64,000 nt of DNA. Origin: an uncultured Pseudovibrio sp. (GTDB lineage: Bacteria; Pseudomonadota; Alphaproteobacteria; Rhizobiales; Stappiaceae). The position numbers and the translations under genes were made by a program. Position 1 is the stretch's first letter. The number at the start of each line of letters is the position of its first letter. The DNA lies in contig CANMBS010000031.1 of assembly GCA_947496145.1 (NCBI GenBank), positions 1 through 64,000 on the forward strand. The letters are read 5' to 3'. This document shows, one piece after another, positions 21,234 through 30,271 of the stretch. The notes beneath the pieces were generated by a model. That model saw only the letters and a program-made list of their open reading frames with translations. It did not search any database and was not told the DNA's origin.

Positions 21234-21689
21234 ATGAAATCGCTCCTCCTCACCACCTGCACCACACTCGCACTGACCCTTACCGCTACATCTGCCTTCG
21301 CAGTTGCGCAGCGTCTTGGTCCCGGCGACAAACAAGTCACCTTCTCTAACCTGTCCATGACCAACGGCAACCCGGATGACGGTACTTGCGCCAAACGCTA
21401 CGGTGCAGGTTTCACAACAAAAGAACCGGAAGGCAACAGCACCAACACGCTCCAGCGAACCACTGACAAAGGCCACGACATCGTTGTTATCGCAATTGGC
21501 GGAAGCGTGAGTGAAGGCATCTTTTCAATCGAAAACGAGTACGAAGTCGTCTTTCCAGATGACCCGAACAAAACACCGATAGACATGGAACTTGCCGTAA
21601 CAGGTCTTGTGGGCTCAAAGGAGGCCTATGGCGTCTTTTCAGATGGAACCTGCCGGGGCAACATACACCTGATAGTAAAAGACAGCTGA
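21234..21689 (+). CDS. Small secreted protein, paralogue 4
   Basis: This is a 151-residue unknown protein, the last of the family. The signal peptide is MKSLLLTTCT...SAFA, cut near residue 23. The mature part has Cys52 in GTCAKRYGAGF, KGHDIVVIAIGG, IENEYEVVFPDDP and Cys140 in VFSDGTCRGN. CAGGATGG lies 8 nt before ATG 21234; an in-frame ATG at 21222 adds four residues. Its A/T-rich upstream spacer contrasts with the rest of the window. It converges on lpxB. Confidence 0.78.
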   Translation: MKSLLLTTCTTLALTLTATSAFAVAQRLGPGDKQVTFSNLSMTNGNPDDGTCAKRYGAGFTTKEPEGNSTNTLQRTTDKGHDIVVIAIGGSVSEGIFSIENEYEVVFPDDPNKTPIDMELAVTGLVGSKEAYGVFSDGTCRGNIHLIVKDS

Positions 21690-21703
21690 ACACCAAACCA
21701 ATA

Positions 21704-21729
21704 GAGGTCTGAAAAATCTTTCAGACCTC
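21704..21729. terminator. Hairpin between paralogue 4 and lpxB
   Basis: A perfect 11-bp stem (GAGGTCTGAAA, TTTCAGACCTC) with a 4-nt loop lies between two convergent genes. Neither side has a long T-run, so it is probably a modest bidirectional terminator. Confidence 0.65.
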
Positions 21730-21804
21730 ACAGCAAGCTCAAAATTAAATTAATCAATTAAATCAACACACTAAACAGATATTATGAATCATTTTCAGAA
21801 CAAC

Positions 21805-23001
21805 TTAAACCACAACTCCAGCTGTCTTTAAAATGATCCGGGCCGCTTTGCCAGCCTGACTGTCCCCCTCCGGCAACCGCATCTTCTCATCGATACGCGC
21901 AAAAGCATGCTCCTGCGCCTGTCGCTCAGGACTATCGCAAAGCAGCGCAATCACAGCCTTACTCAGCACCTCAGGGTTTGCTTCTTCTTCAATGTATTCT
22001 TTGATGCTGTGATCTCCCAGCACCAGATTGGGCAGCACAATCGTATCCACACTCACAACCTTGAGGAAACCATTGACCTGCTTCAACCGCCGGAAAAACC
22101 AGTCCAGCTTATAAGCAATCACCATGGGAATCCCGGAGATCGCCAGCTCAAGAGAAACCGTACCACTCGCCGCCAGCGCCACATTTGCACGTCGCAGCGC
22201 AGCAAATTTCTCCGCTTCCCCTGTCACAATGCGTGGCTGCACAGCCCACGAAGTCACAGCATCACGAATACGCTGCTCCTGATGCGGCACCGCCGGAATG
22301 GTCACTTCCACATCCCTGTCATACGCACAAATCAGCTCCACAGCTTTGCCAAACGGCTCAATAAGACGCGAAACCTCACTGGTTCTGGACCCCGGCAACA
22401 CAACAAGCTGCTTCTTTCCAGCACCAATCTCAACACGCTCTCCCGGTGCAGGACGCAAATCCTCAAGCCGCTCAATCAGTGGATGGCCCACATACTCACA
22501 GGGTGGCCCGCCCAGACGCTTATGTGCCTCAGGCTCAAACGGCAGCAGCGCCAGCAACTGATCCACATAAGCTGCCATCTTCTTCGCCCGCCCCGGACGC
22601 CATGCCCACACGGAAGGACTAACATAATCCACCACCGGAATATGCGGCGCTTTGTTGCGAACACGCTTGGCAACACTATGAGTAAAATCGGGGCTGTCGA
22701 TAATCAGCAGTAAATCAGGCTGCTCAGCAATTACCGCAGCAACGGTTTGATGCACCCGGCGAATAATGGTCGGCAACCGCTCCAGAACAGCCGTAATGCC
22801 CATCACCGCAATATCTTCAAGCGGAAAGATGGATTGCACACCCTGCGCAGCCAGCCGTTCGCCGCCCAGCCCGCAAACTTCAAGTCGCTCACCAAGATGA
22901 ACACGTAAAGCTTTCACCACTTCAGCCCCGAGCTGGTCGCCAGACTCTTCCCCAACAACCAGAAAGACCTTGAAAGGCTTTGCCGTATCCACTCCGCTCA
23001 T
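21805..23001 (-). CDS. lpxB: Lipid-A-disaccharide synthase
   Basis: LpxB is a peripheral-membrane GT19 glycosyltransferase that joins UDP-diacylglucosamine and lipid X to the lipid A disaccharide. The 398-residue protein has VVGEESGDQLGAEV near the start, VDYVSPSVWAWRPGRAKKM, LPGSRTSEV and ALAASGTVSLELA. It follows lpxI after only 3 nt. The order fabZ-lpxA-lpxI-lpxB is the standard alphaproteobacterial arrangement. Confidence 0.97.
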   Translation of the reverse strand: MSGVDTAKPFKVFLVVGEESGDQLGAEVVKALRVHLGERLEVCGLGGERLAAQGVQSIFPLEDIAVMGITAVLERLPTIIRRVHQTVAAVIAEQPDLLLIIDSPDFTHSVAKRVRNKAPHIPVVDYVSPSVWAWRPGRAKKMAAYVDQLLALLPFEPEAHKRLGGPPCEYVGHPLIERLEDLRPAPGERVEIGAGKKQLVVLPGSRTSEVSRLIEPFGKAVELICAYDRDVEVTIPAVPHQEQRIRDAVTSWAVQPRIVTGEAEKFAALRRANVALAASGTVSLELAISGIPMVIAYKLDWFFRRLKQVNGFLKVVSVDTIVLPNLVLGDHSIKEYIEEEANPEVLSKAVIALLCDSPERQAQEHAFARIDEKMRLPEGDSQAGKAARIILKTAGVVV

Positions 23002-23004
23002 GAC

Positions 23005-23874
23005 TCAGCCCTCATCCGCTTCAAACGCATTACCGCGCGTGCAGCCGTATAAAAATACACCCAGCTCAGCACAAAGGCGCTCAACCTCGTCCCGATGTGC
23101 CACAAGCACGCGCCCGGCTTCAACACAAACGCCTTGTAACTGGGCCTCAGCGGCTTTTCTGATAGTTTGCGGCCCGATGCCCGGCATATCCAGACGCAGG
23201 TCCTGCTGCGGCTTAGAGCACTTCACAAGCACACCCGCCGCGCCCTTAGATCGCACGCGCCCGTTTTCACGCAGGACCGCAATGCGCTCCAGCATAGCGT
23301 CGGTGCCTTCCGCACCCTCAACAGCCACAACACGATCATTCACAGCAACAGCACCCTGCCCGATATCCAGACGCCCAAGAGCATCCACCGCCTCAATGGC
23401 AAGATCCATATCACTCAGTGCTTTTTTGGTAGGTTTTGGACCGGCCACATAACCCGGACTTGCAACCAGCTCCGGAGCAACTTCATGAGCACCAACCAAA
23501 TGCAATCCCTCTCGCTCAAATATCCCGGCAACTTTCACCAGCAAATGATCATCCCCGCCAACAACAGCGGCAATGATGCGCGGCAACCGCCACATGGTAC
23601 CAAAGTCACCTAAAATAGATGTGAAGTCAGGCCGGCGCTGCACCGAGCCAATCAAAACAACATCCCGCACGCCTTTGGATTTAAGCGTGGAGAACAACTT
23701 GCCAATCTGCCCCCAGCCAAGCTCAATGGGGTCAAACGCAGAAAGGGAGGCATCAGCCTCCCCCTTGATCGCAATAGTCACCACGTCATGGCCTTGCGCC
23801 AGCGCAGATTTTATGACGAGGCCGGGCATATCGCCCCCGCCAGCAATCACAGCAATAGGTGCCCGTTTCACCAT
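23005..23874 (-). CDS. lpxI: UDP-2,3-diacylglucosamine pyrophosphatase LpxI
   Basis: LpxI cleaves UDP-2,3-diacylglucosamine to lipid X and UMP, replacing LpxH in alphaproteobacteria. The 289-residue product has the family N-terminus IAVIAGGGDMPGLV and the C-terminal domain motifs VGAHEVAPELVA, KCSKPQQDLRLDMPGIGPQT and GVCVEAGRVLV. It sits between lpxA and lpxB, which provide the steps before and after. Confidence 0.95.
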   Translation of the reverse strand: MVKRAPIAVIAGGGDMPGLVIKSALAQGHDVVTIAIKGEADASLSAFDPIELGWGQIGKLFSTLKSKGVRDVVLIGSVQRRPDFTSILGDFGTMWRLPRIIAAVVGGDDHLLVKVAGIFEREGLHLVGAHEVAPELVASPGYVAGPKPTKKALSDMDLAIEAVDALGRLDIGQGAVAVNDRVVAVEGAEGTDAMLERIAVLRENGRVRSKGAAGVLVKCSKPQQDLRLDMPGIGPQTIRKAAEAQLQGVCVEAGRVLVAHRDEVERLCAELGVFLYGCTRGNAFEADEG

Positions 23875-23891
23875 GAGATTAAAACAGACCC

Positions 23892-24692
23892 TTATTCACC
23901 GTTATTGCGAGGTGTACAGAACCGGCGCTTTTCATCTTCTAAGATGAAGCTCGTCATGGTCTGAACCCCCTCAAACTCAGCATACTTGGTGCGGGCAGCC
24001 TCAGCACGAACACGCAAAGTTCCCTCTTCTCCGTTGAAGATTTCCTTATACGCACCGCGTAGCGCATGAATTTCTTCACGAGAGAAATTCCGGCGCTTCA
24101 GGCCAATCAGGTTAAGACCAGCAAGACGCGCACGATCACCAATCACAGAGCCAAACGGGATCACATCAAACTCAACACCGGTCAAACCACCAATAATGGA
24201 ATGCGCACCCACACGGCACCACTGACGCACCGCAGAAAGGCCACCAAAGATCACATGATCTTCAACCTCAACATGGCCTGCCAAAGTCGCATTATTCGCT
24301 AAGATAACGTGATTACCCACAAGACAGTCATGCCCCACATGCGTACCCATCATAAACAGGCAGCCATTGCCAACGCGCGTAACACCACCACCACCGGCGG
24401 TGCCAGGATTCATAGTGGAATGTTCACGAATCTGGTTGTCTTCGCCAATTTCCAAAAGTGTGTCTTCACCAGCGTACTTAAGATCCTGAGGCTGATGCCC
24501 AAGGCTCGCAAACGGAAAAACTCTGGTGCGGGCGCCAATCGTCGTACGACCAGCAACCACCACATGAGACACAAGCTCGACCTCATCGCCAAGCGTTACC
24601 TTCGGCCCCACCATGCAGTAGGGACCGATCTTGACGTTTTCGCCAAGGACGGCCCCGTCCTCGATAATAGCGGTGGGATGAATCTGTTGCAT
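23892..24692 (-). CDS. lpxA: UDP-N-acetylglucosamine acyltransferase
   Basis: LpxA transfers a 3-hydroxyacyl chain from ACP to UDP-GlcNAc, the first lipid A step. The 266-residue protein is a left-handed beta-helix of hexapeptide repeats (IHPTAIIEDGAVLGENVKIG onward), with the catalytic His in MMGTHVGHDC and a helical C-terminus. ATG 24692 has TGAGGT 5 nt ahead and lies 8 nt after the fabZ stop; the slightly longer frame begins with TTG inside fabZ. Confidence 0.96.
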   Translation of the reverse strand: MQQIHPTAIIEDGAVLGENVKIGPYCMVGPKVTLGDEVELVSHVVVAGRTTIGARTRVFPFASLGHQPQDLKYAGEDTLLEIGEDNQIREHSTMNPGTAGGGGVTRVGNGCLFMMGTHVGHDCLVGNHVILANNATLAGHVEVEDHVIFGGLSAVRQWCRVGAHSIIGGLTGVEFDVIPFGSVIGDRARLAGLNLIGLKRRNFSREEIHALRGAYKEIFNGEEGTLRVRAEAARTKYAEFEGVQTMTSFILEDEKRRFCTPRNNGE

Positions 24693-24700
24693 CAATGACC

Positions 24701-25177
24701 TCAATTCGCCTCGTCTGAATCAACAAGCATCGCGCTGATTTCAGCTTCGGCTACTTTTTGTCCGTCAACCATTGCAACACCCTCAAATTTCCAAATGGTA
24801 GCGCGGTTACGGATCTTCTTCACATGGAAGCGAACCTGATCGCCAGGAACCACTGGCTTACGGAACTTACACTTGTCAATTGTCATGAAGTAAACAAGTG
24901 AAGGTGCATCTTTCTTTTCACGAGCATGCACACAAAGCGCCCCAGCCGTCTGCGCCATCGCTTCAATCAAAAGCACACCCGGCATCACTGGCTGACCGGG
25001 AAAGTGTCCCTGAAAATGTGGCTCATTGATGGTCACATTCTTGATACCAACACCAGAATTGTCGCCATCGATATCTTCGATGCGATCAATCATCAAAAAC
25101 GGGTAGCGATGGGGCAACAGCTCCATAACCCGCATGATATCAGCGCTAGCCAGTGTTTTTGTCTCTACATCACTCAT
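24701..25177 (-). CDS. fabZ: 3-hydroxyacyl-ACP dehydratase FabZ
   Basis: FabZ dehydrates 3-hydroxyacyl-ACP in fatty-acid elongation and competes with LpxA for hydroxyacyl-ACP. The 158-residue hot-dog protein has [13 protein letters not shown] and the catalytic segment [20 protein letters not shown]. It lies 223 bp downstream of lpxD, a wider gap than elsewhere in the cluster, in which I see no gene. Confidence 0.97.
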   Translation of the reverse strand: MSDVETKTLASADIMRVMELLPHRYPFLMIDRIEDIDGDNSGVGIKNVTINEPHFQGHFPGQPVMPGVLLIEAMAQTAGALCVHAREKKDAPSLVYFMTIDKCKFRKPVVPGDQVRFHVKKIRNRATIWKFEGVAMVDGQKVAEAEISAMLVDSDEAN

Positions 25178-25400
25178 TATAATGCCTCAGCAATATCGGT
25201 TTGACTGGCCCCAACTGAAAGTAACTGTGAAAGCTATACCACCTTCACATACCAGTCATTGCAGTTAACTATCACGAGCAGAACAGATGACCCTCTTGAT
25301 TTCTGGGTACACCATGCTCTGCATCCTTGTCATAAGGTGCATTTGAACCAGACCCGGGAGCACTCGTACATAACATCGCTCCACATCAGTCTCTGGCTCT

Positions 25401-26465
25401 TTATTCTTTGCCCCCTCGTGCAGCCAGTCGCCGCAAAACAGTCATCTCCTTAAACCACTCGCGAATAGGCTTTGCAGGAACGCCGCCATACCGGCCACCG
25501 GGAGCCAGATCATCATGAACTGCACTCACACCAGCAACCTGAGCTGCCATCCCGATGCGTACATGACCGGAAACACCAGTCTGCCCGCCAAGCACCACAT
25601 AATCCTCGAGGGTAGAACTTCCTGAAATCCCCACCTGAGAAACAATCACGCAGTGCTTGCCTATGTTCACGTTGTGCCCGACCTGCACCTGATTATCCAG
25701 CTTGGTGCCGTCTCCCACAATGGTATCACGGTTCGCACCGCGGTCTATACAGGACCCTGCACCAATTTCAACATCATTCCCTAACACAACACGGCCAAGC
25801 TGGGGAACTTTGATATGACCACCAGCGCCCATGGCAAACCCAAAACCATCCTGACCCAAGCTTACATTGGGGTGAATAATTACACGATCCCCAAGCACGG
25901 AGTGCTGAATACTTGCATTTGCAGCAATGGAACAATTCTCGCCAATCTGGCAGTTCGCACCAATCACGGCATTAGGGCCAATCAGAGTGCCAGCACCAAT
26001 TGCTGCACCGGCACCTACAACAGCACCAGCCTCAACAACAACCCCCTCACCCAGTTGCGCACTGTCTTCCACATAGGCGCGTGGGCTTACAGCTTTTTCA
26101 GTTGTGACTGGCAAAGGCCGCATTGCACTCGGGTAAAGTCTGGCAAGAACATTCGCCAAAGAACGATAAGGCGCACCAGCGAGCAGCGGAACAACGCCTT
26201 CCGGCACCTTATCCAGATGCTTCTTGCCCACCAGACAAGCTGTCGCCTTTGTCGTCGCCAGCTGATCCAGATACTTAGGGTTATCGATGAACACCAGCGT
26301 TCCGGGAGCACCTTCATCCAAAGGAGCAACGCCCGAAATCGTCAACTCACTATCACCACGAACAATCTCCGCCCCAGCCCATTCAGCAACTTGTTTTACT
26401 GTTATTGTCTGAGCTTCTGGGAAGAAAGCCGGGCTATTTTCAGATTGGTTTGTTGGTTCTGTCAT
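25401..26465 (-). CDS. lpxD: UDP-3-O-acylglucosamine N-acyltransferase
   Basis: LpxD adds the second hydroxyacyl chain in lipid A synthesis. The 354-residue protein has an N-terminal uridine-binding domain (ISGVAPLDEGAPGTLVFIDNPKY region), a left-handed beta-helix of hexapeptide repeats (about 110-300) with the catalytic His in VGHNVNIG, and a C-terminal helix. It follows bamA and a strong terminator, so it may have its own promoter. Confidence 0.96.
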   Translation of the reverse strand: MTEPTNQSENSPAFFPEAQTITVKQVAEWAGAEIVRGDSELTISGVAPLDEGAPGTLVFIDNPKYLDQLATTKATACLVGKKHLDKVPEGVVPLLAGAPYRSLANVLARLYPSAMRPLPVTTEKAVSPRAYVEDSAQLGEGVVVEAGAVVGAGAAIGAGTLIGPNAVIGANCQIGENCSIAANASIQHSVLGDRVIIHPNVSLGQDGFGFAMGAGGHIKVPQLGRVVLGNDVEIGAGSCIDRGANRDTIVGDGTKLDNQVQVGHNVNIGKHCVIVSQVGISGSSTLEDYVVLGGQTGVSGHVRIGMAAQVAGVSAVHDDLAPGGRYGGVPAKPIREWFKEMTVLRRLAARGGKE

Positions 26466-26475
26466 AGGGTCCTAC

Positions 26476-26506
26476 AAAAAAACGGCCGCCGAGGGTATCG
26501 GCGACC
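26476..26506 (-). terminator. Intrinsic terminator after bamA
   Basis: On the minus strand a 9-bp G/C stem with one G-U pair (26484-26492 with 26498-26506, 5-nt loop) is followed by a T7 run (26482-26476). It falls between the bamA stop and the lpxD start. Confidence 0.88.
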
Positions 26507-26530
26507 GATTATAATCAAGTTTTAGCAAGA

Positions 26531-28894
26531 TCAGAAGCGGGTACCACCACTGAGCTTGAATACCTGGGTTTCATCAACATCGTTTTTGAGCACAGGCCAT
26601 GCAAAGTCAGCACGCAGCGGCCCAAATGGTGACTGCCACAGCACCCCGAAACCAACAGAAGCACGCAGATCAAAGTCCTCAGACTGGATAGTGCCGCTCT
26701 TCTCGATTTCTCTCGCCAGATCGCTGTCTACACCCCACAAGGAACCCGCATCAGCAAAGACGGCGCCAGACAAGCCCAGCTCCTCCGGGAAGACCGGGAA
26801 TGGGAACTGCCCCTCAACAGTCGCTGCCACGTAGTATTTACCACCAAGAGCATCATCACCACGTGAATCACGCGGACCATAACCGTTGGTTGCAAAGCCG
26901 CGAATGCGATCCGGGCTACCCTGATACTGGTCAGTCACACGCAGACGGTTGCCGATGGATTCGATGTAACCAGCAGAACCCTTGACTATTCCGACCAGAC
27001 CCCATTCAGGGTATAGCTCTTCAAATGCGCTCGCCTTGAACTGGCCGCGCAGATATTGAGAATCGCCGGCAATACCAGCAGCTTCCTGCTCGTAGGAAGC
27101 AAGGTAACCGTCACGCGGGCTCAGGTTGTTGTCCAGTGTGTTGTACACCAGAGAGAAACCGGCAAGCGATGTTGTGTACTGACCAAGACTGTCACAGACA
27201 CCCAGAGACACGTTCGGAGCACAGTTATTAATGTCAGTGGAGTCACTACGGGACAGATCACGTTGATAAAGCTTGTAGAACAGGTTCAGCGTCAGCTCAT
27301 CTTCACGAAGCGGAAGACCGAAGTTAATACCGCCACCTGTGGTCTGCTCTTCATATGCACGGGAGCTGTTCTGGTCGTAAACACGGCGGAAGACATCAAG
27401 ACCAGCAGAGATGCGGCGCCCCATGAAGAATGGCTCAACGAACTTGAACTCATACTTCTGGTTATCGGTACCACCACCAACAGCAGCTTTTACGTACTGA
27501 CCACGACCAAGGAAGTTACGCTCGGTGATAGAGATATCACCGATAACACCGTCAGAGGTGGAGTAACCCACACCGAATGATACTTCACCCGTTGGCTGCT
27601 CTTCCACATCCACATTGATGATCACACGATCAGGTGCGCTACCCTGTTGACGGGTGATACGAACATTCTTGAAGTAACGTGTGTTACGCAGACGGCGCTC
27701 AGCCTTATCCAGCAGGATACGGTTATAAGCATCACCTTCCGCAAGATCGAACTCACGACGGATAACATGTTCACGGGTGCGGTCGTTACCACGCACGTTA
27801 ATGCGTTCAACATAAACACGCGGACCTTCTTCAATCAGGTAAGTGATCGAAACAGTCTTGTTTTCATAGTCACGCTCACCACGAGGGCGAACCTGAGCAA
27901 ACGCATAACCTGCTTTGGAAACTTCCAGTGTCAGCGCTTCCAGCGTCTTTTCAACTTCAAGAGAGTTGTAAGTATCACCAGCGCTTGTCAGCAGGTACTG
28001 ACGCATCTCTTCAGGATCAATCGCAGACAAAGACGTATCAATTTCGATATCACCGAATGTGTACTGCTCACCTTCATCCACAGTGAAAGTCACGTAGAAG
28101 ATGTTTTGCTCACGGTCCAGATCTGCAACAGCGGAAACGATGCGGAAGTCCGCATACCCCTTCTGGTAGTAGAACTGGCGCAGAGCTTCCTGATCCACCT
28201 CAAGGCGATCCGGGTCATATACGTCAGTCGTACGCAACCAGCCCAGGAAGCCACTCTCACGGGTCTGCACCTGCTCACGCAGATAACCATCGGAGAATGC
28301 TTTGTTACCAATGAAGGAAACGCGTGCAACGCCGGTCTTCTCACCTTCTTCGATTTCGAAAACCAGATCGACGCGGTTATTGTCACGCTCAATGATCTTC
28401 GGCTCAACAGACGCACGATAGCGACCGGAGCGACGATAAGCTTCCAGAAGGTTCTGCGCGTCAGACTGAACACGCGCCCGTGTAAGCATGGACTGTTCAG
28501 AAGAGCGAACAACAGATCCCAGCGCAGCGTCGGTAAGACGGCTGTTTCCTTCAAAGGAAATTTTACGGATAACCGGATTTTCTTTTACATCGACAACAAG
28601 TGTGCTGCCGCGCTGATCGATGGAGACGTCCGCAAACAGACCAGTCGCATAAAGCGTGGTCAGGCTTTCATCAATATCAATCGCAGAAAACGACTTACCC
28701 GGACGAATAGTCAGATAGTCACGAACTGTTTCGTCTTCGATGCGGGTAGCACCGTTGACGACAATCTTGTTCACCACCGCAGCTTCGGCAACCCCTGCCC
28801 CGATGAACGGAGTACCTACCGGAGCGACTGTACTTGTAGTAGCGACGGCGATTGCCAGAAGCGACACACGTGACAGGTTCTTAAATGACTGCAT
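26531..28894 (-). CDS. bamA: Outer-membrane protein assembly factor BamA
   Basis: BamA is the essential Omp85 channel that inserts beta-barrels into the outer membrane. From ATG 28894 the product is 787 aa with a signal peptide cut near residue 38 (VAEA). Five POTRA domains follow (about 40-390; first strand VVNKIVVNGATRI), then a 16-strand barrel that ends in the aromatic C-terminal signature (LSGGTRF). The longer in-frame ATG at 28993 adds an arginine-rich segment before the signal peptide and is unlikely. It lies between rseP and lpxD, as in most alphaproteobacteria. Confidence 0.96.
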   Translation of the reverse strand: MQSFKNLSRVSLLAIAVATTSTVAPVGTPFIGAGVAEAAVVNKIVVNGATRIEDETVRDYLTIRPGKSFSAIDIDESLTTLYATGLFADVSIDQRGSTLVVDVKENPVIRKISFEGNSRLTDAALGSVVRSSEQSMLTRARVQSDAQNLLEAYRRSGRYRASVEPKIIERDNNRVDLVFEIEEGEKTGVARVSFIGNKAFSDGYLREQVQTRESGFLGWLRTTDVYDPDRLEVDQEALRQFYYQKGYADFRIVSAVADLDREQNIFYVTFTVDEGEQYTFGDIEIDTSLSAIDPEEMRQYLLTSAGDTYNSLEVEKTLEALTLEVSKAGYAFAQVRPRGERDYENKTVSITYLIEEGPRVYVERINVRGNDRTREHVIRREFDLAEGDAYNRILLDKAERRLRNTRYFKNVRITRQQGSAPDRVIINVDVEEQPTGEVSFGVGYSTSDGVIGDISITERNFLGRGQYVKAAVGGGTDNQKYEFKFVEPFFMGRRISAGLDVFRRVYDQNSSRAYEEQTTGGGINFGLPLREDELTLNLFYKLYQRDLSRSDSTDINNCAPNVSLGVCDSLGQYTTSLAGFSLVYNTLDNNLSPRDGYLASYEQEAAGIAGDSQYLRGQFKASAFEELYPEWGLVGIVKGSAGYIESIGNRLRVTDQYQGSPDRIRGFATNGYGPRDSRGDDALGGKYYVAATVEGQFPFPVFPEELGLSGAVFADAGSLWGVDSDLAREIEKSGTIQSEDFDLRASVGFGVLWQSPFGPLRADFAWPVLKNDVDETQVFKLSGGTRF

Positions 28895-29094
28895 AGAACT
28901 GCTATGCCTTTTATTTTCAGCCCGAAGTTGCGCCAGTCCCCTGATCCGAAGACCACCAGCGCGCTTCAGGGTAATGGATAGAATCTGAAACACCTAGGAA
29001 CTTTGTACAAGGTTTTCAGAGTAAAGCAAGGCATCACAACCGGATTTAATGCAATTTGCCCAGTCCTTTGCCCTAAGTTCTGTATGCAACTTAC

Positions 29095-30231
29095 CTAAGA
29101 GCCGATTATGGCACGCAGATCATTCCAGGTGGCAAAAACCATTAGAAGTAGAACCAGGGTGATTCCGATACGGAACCCGAAATCCTGCAATTTCTCACTC
29201 AAAGGCTTTCCTCTCACGATCTCAATTATGTAGTAAAGCAAGTGCCCGCCATCCAGCATGGGCACCGGCATGAGGTTGAGTAAACCAATAGAAATTGACA
29301 AAACTGCGGTAAGGTTAATTAGCGGTAAAATACCATGGGATGCGACTTGTCCGGAAATTTGCGCCACCCGAATCGGCCCCCCCAGTTGATCTGGGTCTTC
29401 TTTACCGAGGAACAAACCACCAATATAACCCAATGTCCTATCAAGAATATACCATGTCTCTTTTACCCCTTCACCCACGGCTTCCAGTGGGCCAAATCGC
29501 TTCACTATGACTTCGTCTTGAGAAGTATTCCGTTGGATACCCAGAATGCCTACCCTCTGAGTATTCCCAAAACCATCACTGATTTCTTGTAGTTCCGGTG
29601 TCGCGCTCAGCCATTTAATTGTGTCGCCGCGCTCCACTTCAAGCTGGAGAGGCTCTCCGGCATTTGCGCTCACAACGCGCTGAACATCAGCAAAACTCTC
29701 CATCGGCACACCATCGATGGCAATGATGAGGTCACCGGGCAGGACACCCGCCATCTCCGCAGCACTGCCCTCACGCACCTGATCCACACGCGGTAAGGTC
29801 TCGTATCGGCCCAGAAAACCGAACATGAGAGCAAAGATAAGAATAGCGAGGATAAAATTGGCAATAGGCCCGGCAGCCACGATTGCAGAACGTTGCCACG
29901 GGTTCTTGCTGAAAAACGCGGTCCGCCGGGTTTCCTCATCCATCCCGGCCTGCTGCTCACGATCAGGCACACTTGCTGCATTTTCATCGCCGGAAAACTT
30001 CACATAGCCACCAAGCGGGATCGCACAAACCTTCCAGCGCGTGCCGTGCTTGTCATTACGACCCAGCAGCTCCGGCCCAAACCCGACGGAAAAGGCAAGA
30101 ACCTTCACGCCGCACCAGCGGGCCACAAGGAAATGCCCCAGCTCATGAAAAAACACGACCACGGTAAGCACAACCAGAAAAGGAATGATAGTCCCAAGCG
30201 AACCACCAAGAACCGAATTCAGAACGTCCAT
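29095..30231 (-). CDS. rseP: RIP-type site-2 metalloprotease
   Basis: This inner-membrane zinc protease cleaves within membranes, classically anti-sigma factors or, in Caulobacter (MmpA), a polarity protein. The 378-residue protein has the HExxH motif (FFHELGH, His29-Glu30, His33) in its first helix, a single PDZ domain (about 130-210; GVLPGDLIIAIDGVPM) and the third zinc ligand in NLMPVPMLDGGHLL. One PDZ rather than two is typical of alphaproteobacteria. Its substrate here is unknown. Confidence 0.95.
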   Translation of the reverse strand: MDVLNSVLGGSLGTIIPFLVVLTVVVFFHELGHFLVARWCGVKVLAFSVGFGPELLGRNDKHGTRWKVCAIPLGGYVKFSGDENAASVPDREQQAGMDEETRRTAFFSKNPWQRSAIVAAGPIANFILAILIFALMFGFLGRYETLPRVDQVREGSAAEMAGVLPGDLIIAIDGVPMESFADVQRVVSANAGEPLQLEVERGDTIKWLSATPELQEISDGFGNTQRVGILGIQRNTSQDEVIVKRFGPLEAVGEGVKETWYILDRTLGYIGGLFLGKEDPDQLGGPIRVAQISGQVASHGILPLINLTAVLSISIGLLNLMPVPMLDGGHLLYYIIEIVRGKPLSEKLQDFGFRIGITLVLLLMVFATWNDLRAIIGS

Positions 30232-30271
30232 GCGAACAGCCTTACCTTATCTATTCAATGGAAGTGCCGGA

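Noticed and set aside
27647-28873. 408-codon plus-strand frame inside bamA
   Set aside because: It is antisense to a conserved essential gene and its product shows no domain; shadow frame.
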